This document shows positions 1 through 11,545 of a stretch of DNA of 64,000 nucleotides, piece after piece. The notes under the pieces were generated by a model. The model made no database searches and was not told where the DNA came from. It worked only from the letters and a program-made list of their open reading frames with translations. This DNA is from Gnetum montanum (lineage: Eukaryota; Streptophyta; Gnetopsida; Gnetales; Gnetaceae). The stretch is taken from assembly GCA_015680685.1 (NCBI GenBank), contig MNCI01002010.1, positions 124,001 through 188,000 of the forward strand. Reading direction: 5' to 3'. The first letter of the stretch is position 1; every line of letters starts with the position of its first letter. The position numbers and the translations under genes were made by a program.

Positions 1-830
1 TTTATTTGTATGGATAATAATATTATACATGACCATAATTGTAACAATAAGAACATTGCATATATGATTTTTTGGATAGTATTTCATATCTTGAGAGATA
101 GTTCCACTTACCTTACTTATCCATTTAGATTATGTACACTTGTATCCAAGTCTAGATTTGTTAAGAGCTTGTTTTAATTTGTCCATGATCACATTTAAGA
201 TGGTTGTTCCTTGTGAATTTTTCAAGCTCAGTTTTGAGGTTTGAAATTTCTTGAGCGTAATTTTCAATAGTGACTTGATAGGCATTCAGTTACTTCAAGA
301 GATGTTTGATCTTTTCCTCATTTTCTTGGAGTTGTTTGTTTCCCTCATTCAGACATTTATGAAAGAAGTTACATCTACCTTGTAGATTACCTTGAGGAGT
401 TTGTTTTTCTTAAGGTTTAGTAGCTTGAGCTTCCAACCTTAGTGCTTATTCATGAAGCTTACTTTTATTTTTATGCAAATACTTTAAAGTTTATTGAAGA
501 AATTTCAAAGTATCTCATACAATTCTTCTTCATCCATACTATGCTCTTCTTTAATTAACTAATTTTTCCCCTCAAGGATTATCATGGGCATAAGGCTACA
601 TTTTTTATTTTTATCTTCATCAAATGAGGACTTTTCTAGTTCATCCCATGAACACAGAGTGCCATTTATTCATACTATTATTTTTCTTTTTTGTGATTCA
701 ACATTTTGAAGCAATGTGATCATAGCCTTGGTGTTTTCCAAATGAGCCATCATTTCATCATCTATCCAAATTTTCTTGTGTTAAGCTATGTGGGAATTTT
801 CACTTGTTATTATGTGAATATTTATTGGTT
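1..830 (-). pseudogene. Decayed coiled-coil ORF, possibly copia gag C-terminal part
   Basis: The minus strand keeps short stretches of protein-like sequence in shifting frames. They include Lys/Glu/Leu heptads such as ENEEKIKHLLK (near 300-335) and EISNLKTELEK (near 220-255), and an acidic stretch near 500-560. The Glu/Asp-rich part followed by a coiled coil resembles the region after the zinc knuckle in some plant Ty1/copia gag proteins. I could not find a clean zinc knuckle, so this is only a resemblance. Several stops and frame changes make it non-functional. It could be a remnant of any coiled-coil protein. Confidence 0.25.
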
Positions 831-2340
831 TAGAATGGCCATGCTTAACTAATGGCTATATATCAAAATCAATGAAATGTACAAAACACCATATTCTAGT
901 TTTTCAATAGTTATAATTTTATCCATTAAAGAATGAAGGCTTATTAGTAGATTGTGCATATTTAATAGACATAATAAATATGTGATATATTTGTTTGTAG
1001 AGGAACATAATAAATAATGATTTTTTTCTGTTATTAATCTAACATGATTTAGTGTTTTTTCATCTAGGTTGGTATTCTATAATAATGAAAAGCATATAAT
1101 GAAAAGAAAAGTAGAAAATAATTGAAATTGTAGTTCATATGAGAATTGTTTTGGTCAATAAATGTTCTCAAAAAATATGAACCTAGAAGAATGTAGATGT
1201 AATTACAATTAGAATGATTTTGGTTAAATAATTTCTTGAACATATAAATCTAGAAGAATGTACATGGAAATATAACAAAAAAAAAAGCAAATATAATGAG
1301 TAAATTCAAATGTTATGGGCCTAGATGTTGATAGGAAAGGAAAATTTAGGAGCATCTACAAGTAAGCATAAAAAAGTTACTTGAAAATGATTATTCAATG
1401 GTAATAGTACCTAGAACCTTTTTTGTCTCTTTCAATGATGACAAGAACATGAAATATTTAGATAATTGTGAAATGTGATGCTTCTATAAATCTTGAATAA
1501 TGGAATGTAGAGGAATGATCTATAGACATTTAACACATTTATATGAAATCAAGTAGAACCAGAGAAATTTACATTTCCATGACAAAGAGAGACTAAAAGA
1601 ATATCGAAGATTTTTGGATGTGCTTTCTTATTCTATAGTCACTATCTTCAAGGAAACCTATGCACATTATTAGGATGTGAATTCCTACTCTATGATTACT
1701 ATCTTTTGAGAAATATAATATTTACTAGATTTGGGAAATTATGAACGATGTTCAAACACTTAATATTTTAGGTATCTCTTTTTTCCCTTTGGTGTGTTGG
1801 TAGTAAAAATATTTAACATTTATAAAAGTGACTAATTGTAGGTGTGTTAGGTATCCTCTAGGATAGTTTACTAAACTCAGGTGCTCTACATGTTATTAGT
1901 TAGAGCATGACAAAAAGAGAGCATGTGAAATAATTTGTTTCTCTATTATTATTTATGTATAAACGTTGTGTAGATATAATGATTTTAAATAATTTTGTTT
2001 TTAATAATTCATTAATCATATATAGATATAATTTAAATGTGAGTTTTAAAAATTTATTCAATTAAAATAAGTAATATATGATAAATGAAATGAGACTTAG
2101 GTGATGGGTAGGGTCTCTCTCCATCTTATAAGAGATCATGATTTGAAGATTTTTGATAAATAAAATGAGGCTTAGGTATCTCCATCTTACTAGAGATAAT
2201 TATTTGAGTAGAAAAAAAAAGAGAGCTTGGTTTGGTGTTGCTCCATTACTACATCTATAACGTTAGAGTAGATTTTGATGATGAATAAGTAACACTAATT
2301 ACTAGGCCTCAAGATTTAGTAATTATGATTACTTAGTCAC
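831..2340. other. AT-rich intergenic stretch, no gene seen
   Basis: No ORF of note and no RNA gene. Around 2,090-2,215 two imperfect copies of a short segment (aaatgagRcttaggt followed by ctccatcttac/at) stand about 70 bases apart. Otherwise I see nothing. Confidence 0.6.
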
Positions 2341-3208
2341 TGAAACACCGTGAAAATTGCGAGTCGGCCTCAGGCAAAGATTCGCAACTCAGGAAAGAGC
2401 ACATGTCAGAATTCCAGAAGGGAGAACAAGGCGGGGCAAATCAAAGAGACAAGAGAACTTTTTTTAGCACTTGAGCGCATATCACTTTGAGCATAGACAT
2501 AGAGAGTAGCACTTTGGCAATTGTTGACAGCATCACCTTCTAGCAAAACCAGAGCACATTTTGCCTCAGCATCGGCAGCAAGAGCAATCGTTCTTTTGGG
2601 GAAGACACAACTTTCTCCATCAGCGATCATTGGTAGTTCTGAGCAGAAATTACCTAAGGTGAGAAAAGCAGATCAAAGATAGTGAGATCATCTTGCGCGG
2701 TTTTCAGGCTATATTGGTCAGAAATAGTTGATCGATAGATGTCATAGCTTGACCTTCCTTGCATCCCGTCTATGGCCTATGAGGTAGATCGGACTTTTGC
2801 TTGTACAGTTTTCTTGTTGTTTTGTGCTTGCTTTACATCAAGTAATCAGGGTCTCCCCATTATAACATGATATACAAAATATACATTCTTCAAATCAAAG
2901 CGTAGATCTTGAAATCATGCGTTTCTCTCGTGTTAGTCTCTTCTTATCATGTTTAGCATTATCATCATTATAATTTATCTATGTTGTTTTCCTCTCATTT
3001 TTTCACCCATATAAATAAAATCGATCCACGAAATATTCACAGTCTCCATCATTTTACTGATTAGTAAGTCCCTGTCTAATCGACAATACCGTTCAGGGCA
3101 CCATGGATTAGTTTTTCCAGCATAGCCCTTGCGCGGATCCGTGGTCAAAACTATGTACATAGATTTTTATTTGGCATTTTTCAGCTACCGACATTTTCTG
3201 TCGTTACA
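2341..3208 (+). repeat. 5' LTR of element 1, outer end truncated
   Basis: Bases 2508-3208 align along their whole length with 16551-17251 (701 bases each). The part 2341-2507 does not match the 3' LTR but does match, on the other strand, an internal part of the longer LTR of element 2 (near 61,350-61,425; shared words include gtgaaaattg and tcggc-tcaggc). So this LTR lost its outer end near 2340, while the 3' LTR lost a different internal part. An AATAAA polyadenylation-type signal lies near 3013-3020 (ataaataaaatcgatcc, also in the 3' LTR). The end TCGTTACA gives a canonical CA. Confidence 0.85.
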
Positions 3209-3214
3209 TTTTTC

Positions 3215-3233
3215 TGGCACTAGAAGGAGGGCC
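3215..3233 (+). promoter_or_regulatory. Probable minus-strand primer-binding site
   Basis: Six bases after the LTR end comes TGGCACTAGAAGGAGGGCC. It starts with TGG, as expected for pairing with the 3' CCA of a tRNA, and sits where gypsy elements carry this site. The tRNA species was not identified. Confidence 0.55.
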
Positions 3234-3483
3234 TGCTTGGCTCTGATCTGTATTTTTTGGGTAGCCCTGTTAGCAATCCGTACCCGAAACCATAGACATA
3301 ATACCTCTAGGGAAGTTTACGGTAAATCATGTGGTGTAGATCGGTCTCAAGAACGATTCCTTTGGAATCCTACAGGGTAGAAAGCCTATTTGCAATCTTA
3401 TTACTAGCCATCTTTTAGATCCCATTATCAATCATCGTTAATCGCTTTCATCAATGCATTCCTTTTACACAACCACAACCACC

Positions 3484-6400
3484 ATGGTCCCTGCCGATTT
3501 GGGTGCCACATTTGTGAACCCTATCGCTGTCACCAGACCAGCTCCTGGTGTAGCAGGACCATTGTGTCGATCACTAAGATTATAGGGGAAAGATCCCATA
3601 TTTACCATCATAACCCCTAAGGAATACCATTTCATCTGCGTTAAGATCCAGGCAAAGCTTGGCCTTAGCCGAGCCGAAATCGAGGTGAAGCGGAATTTCG
3701 AAATGATCCACCGAGGGGGTCACGATTTCAAACCAACAACCTACGACATCATTCCTTTGACCGAACATCAACATGAAATTATAACATAGTTGGTCATGTC
3801 CAAGAGCCAGGCTATGATGGAACCCCAGAATGGGGAGGAAGAACATGATGAGCTTGCGGCCCAGTCCGAGCACTCATTCCACACTCTGAGCCCCCATACT
3901 TACATAAATCCATCATTCCCGCTCAACAGAGAAGCTTCCCCTCTTAACCCACCCATGAAAACATAGATGCATATCCCTATTATTCCAAAAGCCACTGTGT
4001 ATCCATCTGGGTTACAAGTACAAATACCTCACAATAACATGGGGGTGGTTTCATCACCTTGTGTACTCAGCATTCCGGTAGTGGTTCCAGCGACCACTGC
4101 GTCCCATTTCATCCTGCAAGTCCAACCCCACACCATATCAAAAATGCGCCCAGCACAGACTTTATCACTCCCACCCCCTCCAACTCAATAGATCACCATA
4201 GCTGTTCAGCCACAAACATATGTCCAAGAACCTGCCTCAAGTCAGTGGGCCAACCCTGCAGCGCAACATAACCAGTTCGCGGTGTATGGTGTGTAGCCCT
4301 CGGTCGCACCTGCAACGTAGCTTTCACAGGTGGTCCCTCAGTATACCCATCCGTATCTCGTGCAGCAGGTGGCAACCAACCACTCTTTGCAAACTAGTGG
4401 ATGGTGGTCCTCACAAGCCCCCCTACCTATAGGGATCCCTGCCCAACTAGCAACCAGCCAACCTCTCCCTTCGTTTCCATTTCCTAGCGCCCCCCTCCCG
4501 ATCAAACCTCCAATTCCTTCTACACAGACACCTCCATCAAGAGGTCTAGACCAGGCCTTCTAGCTTATCTAGACTCTTACCAAGGAGGTTCAATGCCTCA
4601 AAGCTATTGGTTTGAATACCATTCAGATCATGGACTTTTACCAGGATGATCCTATTTGTCCATCGGTCCCAATGCTGTCGTTGTCGCCAGGGATGTCCCT
4701 CCCTCATTTTACTAAGTATAATGGGGAGGGAGACCCCCATGCTCACCTGGTCACCTTCAGATCTCAGTTCTTGTTGCTACAATAATGTCCACACATGATT
4801 ATCTGAGTCTTTGCTATGTCTTTGATAGGGAAAGCTTTGGATTGGTACAGATCCCTCCCATGCTCTTCCATCTCAACCTTCGAAGAGTTGCTAACCCAAT
4901 TTGTGACCCGCTTCAAATACAACTTAAAGCTGAAATTCACATTGGATCAGCTCATGGGGGTAAAACAAGACCCGCTTGAGCCAGTCCAAAGGTTCATACA
5001 ACGTTGGAATGCTACTTTGAATGAGATTCGCGAGCCAATCGTAGACTCACATCTACTGGCTATATTCAAAGGAGCATTCAATGAATTTATTAAGCCAAAG
5101 ATGTACTAACTTTCACCCAAATCTTTACACTAGGCCTTCGCTCAAGTCAGAAGCATCCAAGATGCTGCAAAGGCTAGCAAAGACCCAGCATATGTCACCT
5201 ACAGGAATGCTCACAACAAGGCCAAAGATAAAGGTAAGGCGATGACAACGACAGTAGCTGCACTGACTGGAGGTGCAAAGAACAAGATGAAAAAGGCACC
5301 TACAACATCGCCTGAGACCACCACTGGTGCCAGGACCAGCCAACATAGAGCTGCACCTGAAGGCTCCCCCCAACCAAAACCAAACTTTGAGTGTAAAGAT
5401 CGTTCAAAGTACGCATCCTTGCCTATAAAACATTCTGAACTGTTGAAACAATTGTTAGTGACACAATACATTCAACCTAAGAAGGTATGAGAGGAAGCTC
5501 TGAAGCATCACAGACGTCACTATGAACTACTAAAGAACCCTTCTTTACCCTTACCTAACGAACCACCAGTTCCTAGATCTTTCAGGCTGGATTGTTTCTG
5601 TGACTACCATCAGCTATGTGATCATGACGAAGATTACTGCTGGGCGTTGAAGGACGATATTCAACGCATGATCGACGAAGGTCATTTAAAACTAGATGGA
5701 AGTAATCCAACGTGCACAGAAAACCAAACATTCCACGTATATAAGGACCTATTAAATGCAAACAATGCTCCTTATACAATCAATGTGGTGAGTATGGACA
5801 GTGAGTGGAAGAGACCACCAAAACAACCTTTTGTTTTGCGTGTGCCCGCTAGCTCACCAAGGGGGCTAGCCATTTCATCGATAGCCAGGGGGGTCTCAAG
5901 GCCGCCCTTCATTATACGGTCACCTTCTCAGATACACCCTCAGTCATGTAGCAACAGTCAAGCCACGGCTTCATCCGCGCCCATACCTAGGGCGCCCTTC
6001 ATTATCAGGGTGCCAAAACCATAGGCTGCTCCTCTCATGCAGGGGCATACCTCTAGTCAAAACAGCCAACCATCACCTCCCAAGCGAAAGGGAGAGGACA
6101 TACCTATTAACACAATGAAAGACCATTTTATGCTCGGCTTCCCTAAGCCTAGGCCCTTGTCCTCTGCATCTTCTTCTCTACCTCAGAAACAGGACAAAGG
6201 TGCAGAAATACAGCCACCTTCTCTTGGCAAGAAAAAGAGCAACCCTTCGACTGACACTGTTCCACCTCAAGAGATCCATCTCTTGGGACGAATGGAAGAG
6301 GACAAGGGAGACAAAAAACCCAGCCAAGAGAAGGACCTCCTCGACACATTTACACAAGTTAAATAGGCTCTCAAGTAAAAAAACACAACGCTAAGCCTTT

Positions 6401-7262
6401 ATGACCTGCTTATGACATCTTGAGAACACCGCGAGGCTATGGTTCACATGCTGACATCCATATCAGTGGATGAAAGCTTTCCAGTAGAGGAGGAAGNCGA
6501 GAACACCACGAGGCTATGGTTCACATGCTGACATCCATATCAGTGGATGAAAGCTTTCCAGTAGAGGAGGAAGTGATACATACTTTCATGTTTCCTCCCG
6601 AAGTTGAGCAATCTAGGCCTATCTTGCTAACCTTTCATGATGAGTCTGTTAAAGATGATCCTGAGAAAGGTCAGGTCACAACTGAACCTATGTTTATCAC
6701 TATCTGGGTCGGTCAATACCAGATCCGGAGGGTGCACATGGACAATGGTGCAGCTACCAACGTCATTTCCTATTATATCATGGATAGGTTGGGACTGGTC
6801 GACCAGATCACTCCCATGACAATGGCATGTGTAAAATCGTTCAACGGGGCATGGGTTCAAGTCAAGGGGATGGTGCGTATCGATTTTGTGGCGGGAGATC
6901 AATTCCTAATAGACGCCACCTTCTTAGTCGTTGAGGAGATGCCAAGGTTCAACTTGATCTTAGGGAGGTTGTGGTTAGCCTAGCTGAGGGCGGTTTCATC
7001 ACCGATACACCAAGAGATATACTTGCCCTATGCCAAAGGGAAGGTCGTGATATGCGGTGGTGAAATCACCGCCAGGATAGTCAGTAACATTGAAGAAGAA
7101 CGGGCTTTAGAGATAGAAATGACTGATGATCAGACCCATCTCCAAACCCCTCAACAAACTGACATCAATGATGGCAATCTAGCCTTGGCCAACCTGCCAT
7201 TTCCGGATGGCAGCGTAGAGGAGTCAGATCATAAATCCTCTCACCTTTACGCAATGCTCAAC
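3484..7262 (+). pseudogene. gag-protease part of the element 1 polyprotein
   Basis: One frame runs from the ATG at 3484 to 6421, interrupted only by nonsense codons. After a 77-base duplication containing an N it continues in the shifted frame to 7262; removing the duplication restores a single frame. A Pro/Gln/Ser-rich segment (about 3960-4560) precedes the retrotransposon gag core (4816-5109; KALDWYRSLP, then EPVQRFIQRWNATL). A linker and basic segments follow. The aspartic protease is at 6690-6983: the active-site loop reads MDNGAATNVI, the usual D-T/S-G having become DNG, and the domain closes with FNLILGRLWL. About 15 premature stops are present, mostly TAG. Most sit where CAG, CAA or CGA would give a sensible residue. 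Non-functional as read. Confidence 0.85.
6422..6573 (+). repeat. 77-base tandem duplication around an N, probable assembly artefact
   Basis: Bases 6422-6496 are repeated at 6499-6573 with one difference. The two bases between are an N (6497) and c. The duplication shifts the polyprotein frame by 77 bases and its removal restores it. This is what a badly closed gap looks like. Confidence 0.75.
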
Positions 7263-7527
7263 GTAAAGGCTGTTAAAAGCCAATTGCGTCTTAATGGTTG
7301 AACAATGACTTTTGTGCGTGTCATCATTTCTTGGCAAGTTATCGCAGCTCATACTTAGCAATTTTATTTCATACAGTTTTATGTTACATTCGTTTTCGGT
7401 TTGTACGCTTGTCATTTTTCATGCTGTTATATTTCTTGTATGCATGATATTCACATTTTCTGATCACCTTAGTATAATTACGCAGAATTATATACCGCTA
7501 CCATTTATGCTTGTTGTATTATGCAAA

Positions 7528-7690
7528 TGGCCCGCAATGGCCTCAAACTATCTGAGGCCTGCAATGGCCTAAAACTAGTCCTCAAATTATGCAACCGCTT
7601 GTGACAGCCCGCAATGGCCTTAAACTATTCCCTGTTTTACATAGAATCATATGATGGCCTGCGATGGCCTTAAACTAGCCATTACATTCT
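7528..7690 (+). repeat. Short tandem repeat, gcNatggcctTAAACTAg units
   Basis: Four diverged units (cccgcaatggcctcaaacta, gcctgcaatggcctaaaact, cccgcaatggccttaaacta, gcctgcgatggccttaaact) stand 30-60 bases apart, just downstream of the candidate sense donor and just beyond the 3' end of the antisense gene. They resemble the units of the 3' repeat of the same element: 14 of 19 bases match between GCGATGGCCTTAAACTAGC and GCTACGACGTAAAACTAGC. Confidence 0.7.
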
Positions 7691-7868
7691 ATCATTATAA
7701 CTTAGGAAAAATCCTTAACAATTACACTCATGTTTTACAGATAAAAACATAAAAAAAAAACAAATTAATTGACATTAGAAACAACCACTAGGTCTTATAG
7801 CGTGTCTTTTCAATTATTCATAAAACAATACTTGACTCCACATCAATAAAATTATGCGTAAATCAGAA
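7691..7868 (-). other. 3' flank of the antisense gene
   Basis: AT-rich sequence beyond the stop of the antisense gene, with a run of A at 7750-7760. I see no clear AATAAA on the minus strand; a transcript end would be expected here but is not shown. Confidence 0.3.
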
Positions 7869-8179
7869 TTATGCATCTCCTCTACTGCTACTATCACCAG
7901 TATCTTTTAAGTCCAGATCTAGTCCTAATGGATCGTCCTCTAGTGGACCGTTGTTTCTAGGAAGTACTCTTTCATGAAGAATTTCCTCTTCATGAGGTCT
8001 TTTTTCCAACACCGGCTCCATAGGAGGACGCTCTTCATCACTATGTTCTTCCTCTTGTACTGGTTCCTTAGCTTGCTCGTCTTCCCTATCCTCTTTTGGC
8101 ACCTACATACAAATAACATCAAAGTTAGCATGGATAACACAATTAGAAAAATTTTAGATTTAGTCATATAGAAACTTAC

Positions 8180-8997
8180 TCGCGATGCCTCGGCTTCTGT
8201 AGCAAAAGGAAGCTTGTCCAGGCCAGCCCACAGGTGCTTCATAATCTCTTCCTCCATTAGGTCTGACCACACATCATCTCCCAAGGTAGCTCTAGCCTTC
8301 ACATTCCCTTTCTCCATGCTAGTCCAGCAAGGTGGGTCAGGGAAGAATTTAGGGACTGTAGTTTGGCCCCCAGGGAGAGTCATCTCCCTTTCCGGGGACG
8401 CACTTATAGTCACCTGCTCTTCGAATTTCTTGAAGGCTTCTGATGCTCCGATGACATTCAGGAAGACTTCCAGGGATTGGGCTTTGATGGCAGAATCATG
8501 ATAAAGTTTATGATAAGCGATTCTTTCTTGCATATACAGATGTTTGTGGTCTTTCTCCTTCTACCCCCACTCTTACACACATGCACAATAATCCCTCCAA
8601 TCCTAGATTTTCTAAGCTAGGAGCTCTATCTACATCTACTGCTCTACCAACGCTCGACTGGTTTGTACGCTGTGTTTAATGGCAGTCTAATACCAGGAGT
8701 AGTGGATAATAGCGGTACGCCAATCTTCATCCCTCATCTCCCACGCCTGTAGGAATTCGCACCACGATCTTAGGTCTCCGACCTCTTTGGTCAGAGACTC
8801 TGCCCTATGCTCTGCCCTCTGTAGCCATTTCCAGAGGCTCTCATTTATGCCCTTACTCTCCCATAAGGAGCGTGTCGAGCGTAACGCACATTTACGCATT
8901 TCCTCATAAATGTGACGTGGCACAGCTACCTCATCAGATGGTGGCTCCACTGTGTTCAAATCAATGGACTCCATGGAATCCCATCAAATGTGAGCTC
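8180..8997 (-). pseudogene. Exon 7 of the antisense gene: long charged coiled-coil region
   Basis: Residues about 736-1008. MESIDLNTVEPPSDE is followed by helical, Glu/Arg/Lys-rich sequence (LQRAEHRAESLTKEVGDL; then YMQERIAYHKLYHDSAIK and SLEVFLNVIGASEAFKKFEE). The stretch 8690-8540 has seven or eight stops close together, each a TAG or TAA where Gln fits the heptads. The end is QTTVPKFFPDPPCWT... and a donor GTAAGTTT at 8179. It joins at phase 0 to exon 8 (8102-7869), an acidic tail (EEEHSDEERPP, DDPLGLDLDLKD). Confidence 0.6.
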
Positions 8998-9594
8998 CTA
9001 ACAGAAAAAATCATCAATGTTGGTGGCATATTACCACTGTACAATATCACGAACTTACTACAATCACAACCTACTAGCTCCAGGTTCAATGCACACTAGG
9101 CGCTCGATCATGTCACTGACAACACCTTCCATGAAGGCAAACTTGTCAGGAAAGTCTCTCCATGCTCTGCACATGGTGACAGATGTGAATACCTCCTCTT
9201 CTCCTGTAGCGTAATCGGGTTAGAAGCTTTAATTATTAACATAATTCTACAAAATTTCTAACACGTCCATTACCTCTACTGATGACAATGGCGACTTCGC
9301 CAACATCTTCCACCTCCATTTCCTCTTCATGCACTTGGGTCTGTGCGTCGCTGGTTTCAGCAGCTAGGGCCTCCTCATGCACCAGGGTCTGTGCACGGCT
9401 CACGCTAGCAGACGGGGCCTCTTCTTCCAAAACTGAGGCCCCTTCCCCACGACTTACTATCACTGCCCCTGTTTCAGGGATCAACTACTCTATAATTTTT
9501 ATTGGTCACATTACAACAATCTTAGTATATCATTCCAAACATTCTAAATAAACATTGCGTAATACAGTTTTCAATACATCTCCTTCACGCTTAC

Positions 9595-10644
9595 CAGGCG
9601 GAGGCTTACTCTACTGAATTCTGACCGCCATAGTTCGGCCTACGCCGCTCCCAGGCTTTGCAGAGGCCTCAGTTATACGAAGCCTTTTGCTCTGAGCTAC
9701 AGGTTCCACTATTTTCTCCGCCACATGTTTCCCCTGTGAGGCATCACTAGTGTAAGTAGGCATTATCCCACCTACACTATCGAGGCCTCGCAGACGAGAC
9801 GCCACCAATCCTTTGGTCATTATAGATAGTGACTCCCTGATCCCTTTTGGCAGATCCTACCCACAGATAGTTCCAATGATATGGGTAATCCAAGGTTTGG
9901 ACAGCTAGTCTCGGTCTTGTTGCACCCATACCCCATTCCTTTGGATGACTAGAAACTCAGCAAAATGACGAAGGCAAGCTATGAAGAAGGTGTAATGCAC
10001 ATTGAAACGAGACTCAAGTTTCTTGCGAAGCTTGATTATCTCATTGCGCAGCCCCTTAGTGAAATAGCTTGCCCAATTGAATTGGGTCCCCTCTTCTAGA
10101 ACCTCCTGCATAGTACGGGTTTGTTCTATAGAAAAGAACTTCCCTTGCGAGAGTGTTTTGGGGAAGGTCTGGGCCAGGAAAAGGGGATAAATTGTCTTGG
10201 TGACGCCCATTTTGAGTCTTTCGCAAAGAAACCCTTTAGCCTCTTTCGAGACCCTTACCCACTTCTCCAGCCACCTCTGGAAGTCGAGGCTTCTCTTCAC
10301 CTTCTCATTTATGGGAAGGCTGTCCGAGGGGACGCCAAATAGATCTTCAAAGAGCTGAGCATCAATGTCAAAACTTACACATATGTGATGTATGCGCATG
10401 CAAAAATGCTCTACCTTTTCATTGAAGGAATTGACCAGGGTCAGCATTTCACTAGCAGGGACATCAGGATTTACAGCTAAAAATAGCTGCATTAGCCCCG
10501 CTACTTAGATCTTGGTGGTCACCGCAACTAGGGCCGCCGAGTGGCTGAGCTAGCGCTGTGCGTCCTTGATGTTGTCGTAGCGGAAGAGGACGGTATTCGC
10601 CTCATGGCTGGAAATCGTAAGGGTAATCTCCCACGATTCCCTGA
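9595..10644 (-). pseudogene. Exon 4 of the antisense gene: domain resembling plant transposon proteins
   Basis: This is the longest exon (350 codons). Its centre keeps 195 uninterrupted codons (10492-9905). Features seen: FDIDAQLFEDLFGVP, then FQRWLEKWV, YPLFLAQTFP, FSIEQTRTMQEVLEEG and TFFIACLRHFAEFLVI. The order of a short 'FD..TI...LG' strand, a helical middle, a long helix and a final 'F..L+..L' helix recalls the putative plant transposon protein domain found in antisense ORFs of plant retroelements. That assignment is inference. A basic and Ser/Gly-rich tail (SKRLRITEASAKPG) follows before the donor at 9594. Confidence 0.5.
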
Positions 10645-11095
10645 CTGAAAAGTGTAAAACATAAGTCAAACGAAAACACTATTACGTAATACTCACAATT
10701 CACAACTACACTACGCAATAATCGACTATACAATAGCCTTACCAGGTCCAAATGGCAAGGGAAATGGTGGAAGGTTCCTCTGCATGTTCTCAACAGTGAG
10801 GGGCGGATCCAGGGTCCAATCATCATGTAGCCAGCAATTCTCAAAAGCCTTAGCATAGCAGGTGGGGTACTCACGCATGTCGAAGCCGATCTACCCTATA
10901 ACACCAGTGCTCACGTTGCTAGTTGAGGTAAACACCATTATTGCTGTTTCGGCCCATGATAATGTATCTCCATCTCCAACTAACCTATTTTCATGAATGA
11001 AAACCCTATATCATACCACATAGGCTTATCTTATACTTTGTAAAAACATAGATAATTGACATATAATAATAATACAGTTAACAAAATTTGCTTAC

Positions 11096-11545
11096 CCGCC
11101 TGTGTAGTACACTGTGCCTTGTGGGTTCTGGAAGTAGGTCAAGACATGGTGAGGCATGAATAGCGTGTTATATGCATGATAACAGCTGAACTGGGCCATT
11201 TCCCAGATCCAATTTAAGCACCTTAAGCCTTGGGCACTGGGTTCTCGGTCCTCGGGATGACCAGTATCGATGGCTCTATCTATCAGGAAGGCCAGAATCC
11301 CTTTTGCAGAACCCACCAGTAGGTGCTCCAAAATGGTGCTGGCGATATCGCCGGACAAATAAGACCACACTATGATGCTATAGTTACACAATAAGAACTG
11401 CAGAAACTCCAGTGCACCCCATCAGAACCATATGGCCTTCCCTTACAACTGTGTTTGCGGGGGAGGGACATTGGGGACGATGGGGTTTATACAACACAAA
11501 ACCCCAACAATATCCAAGACAATCAGAATAGGCTTTAGCGTAACG
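11096..11545 (-). pseudogene. Exon 2 of the antisense gene: HAD / NLI-interacting-factor-like phosphatase domain
   Basis: Residues about 40-190 of the predicted product. The stretch KPILIVLDIVGVLCC has the shape of HAD motif I in plant NLI-interacting-factor (FCP1-like) phosphatases, where hydrophobics lead to D-x-x-G-V-L; the nucleophile would be Asp51, and the residue two after it is Val instead of Asp/Asn. ALEFLQFLL and SIIVWSYLSGDIASTILEHLL then match the helix, the VWS strand (motif II position) and the following helix of that fold. DRAIDTGHPEDREP and NTLFMPHHVLTYFQNPQGT occupy the place of the later loop and motif III/IV region, but the usual D-D-S is not there. A lost or altered catalytic function is therefore likely even before the stops. 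Recognition rests on motif shape, not on a search. Confidence 0.6.

Noticed and set aside
2336-2350. TGAAACACCG at 2341 as true LTR start, with GTCAC (2336-2340) against GTTAC (17252-17256) as target duplication
   Set aside because: Bases 2341-2420 match an internal part of the element 2 LTR, so 2341 is a truncation point; the near match of the five bases is chance.
7528-7690. CRISPR-like array of short spaced repeats
   Set aside because: Units are diverged, spacing is irregular, and the setting is a plant retrotransposon. The same holds for 15,870-16,330 and 62,600-63,310.
9282-9551. 89-codon plus-strand ORF inside element 1
   Set aside because: It is the shadow of exon 5 of the antisense gene, whose minus-strand frame links to its neighbours through valid splice borders.
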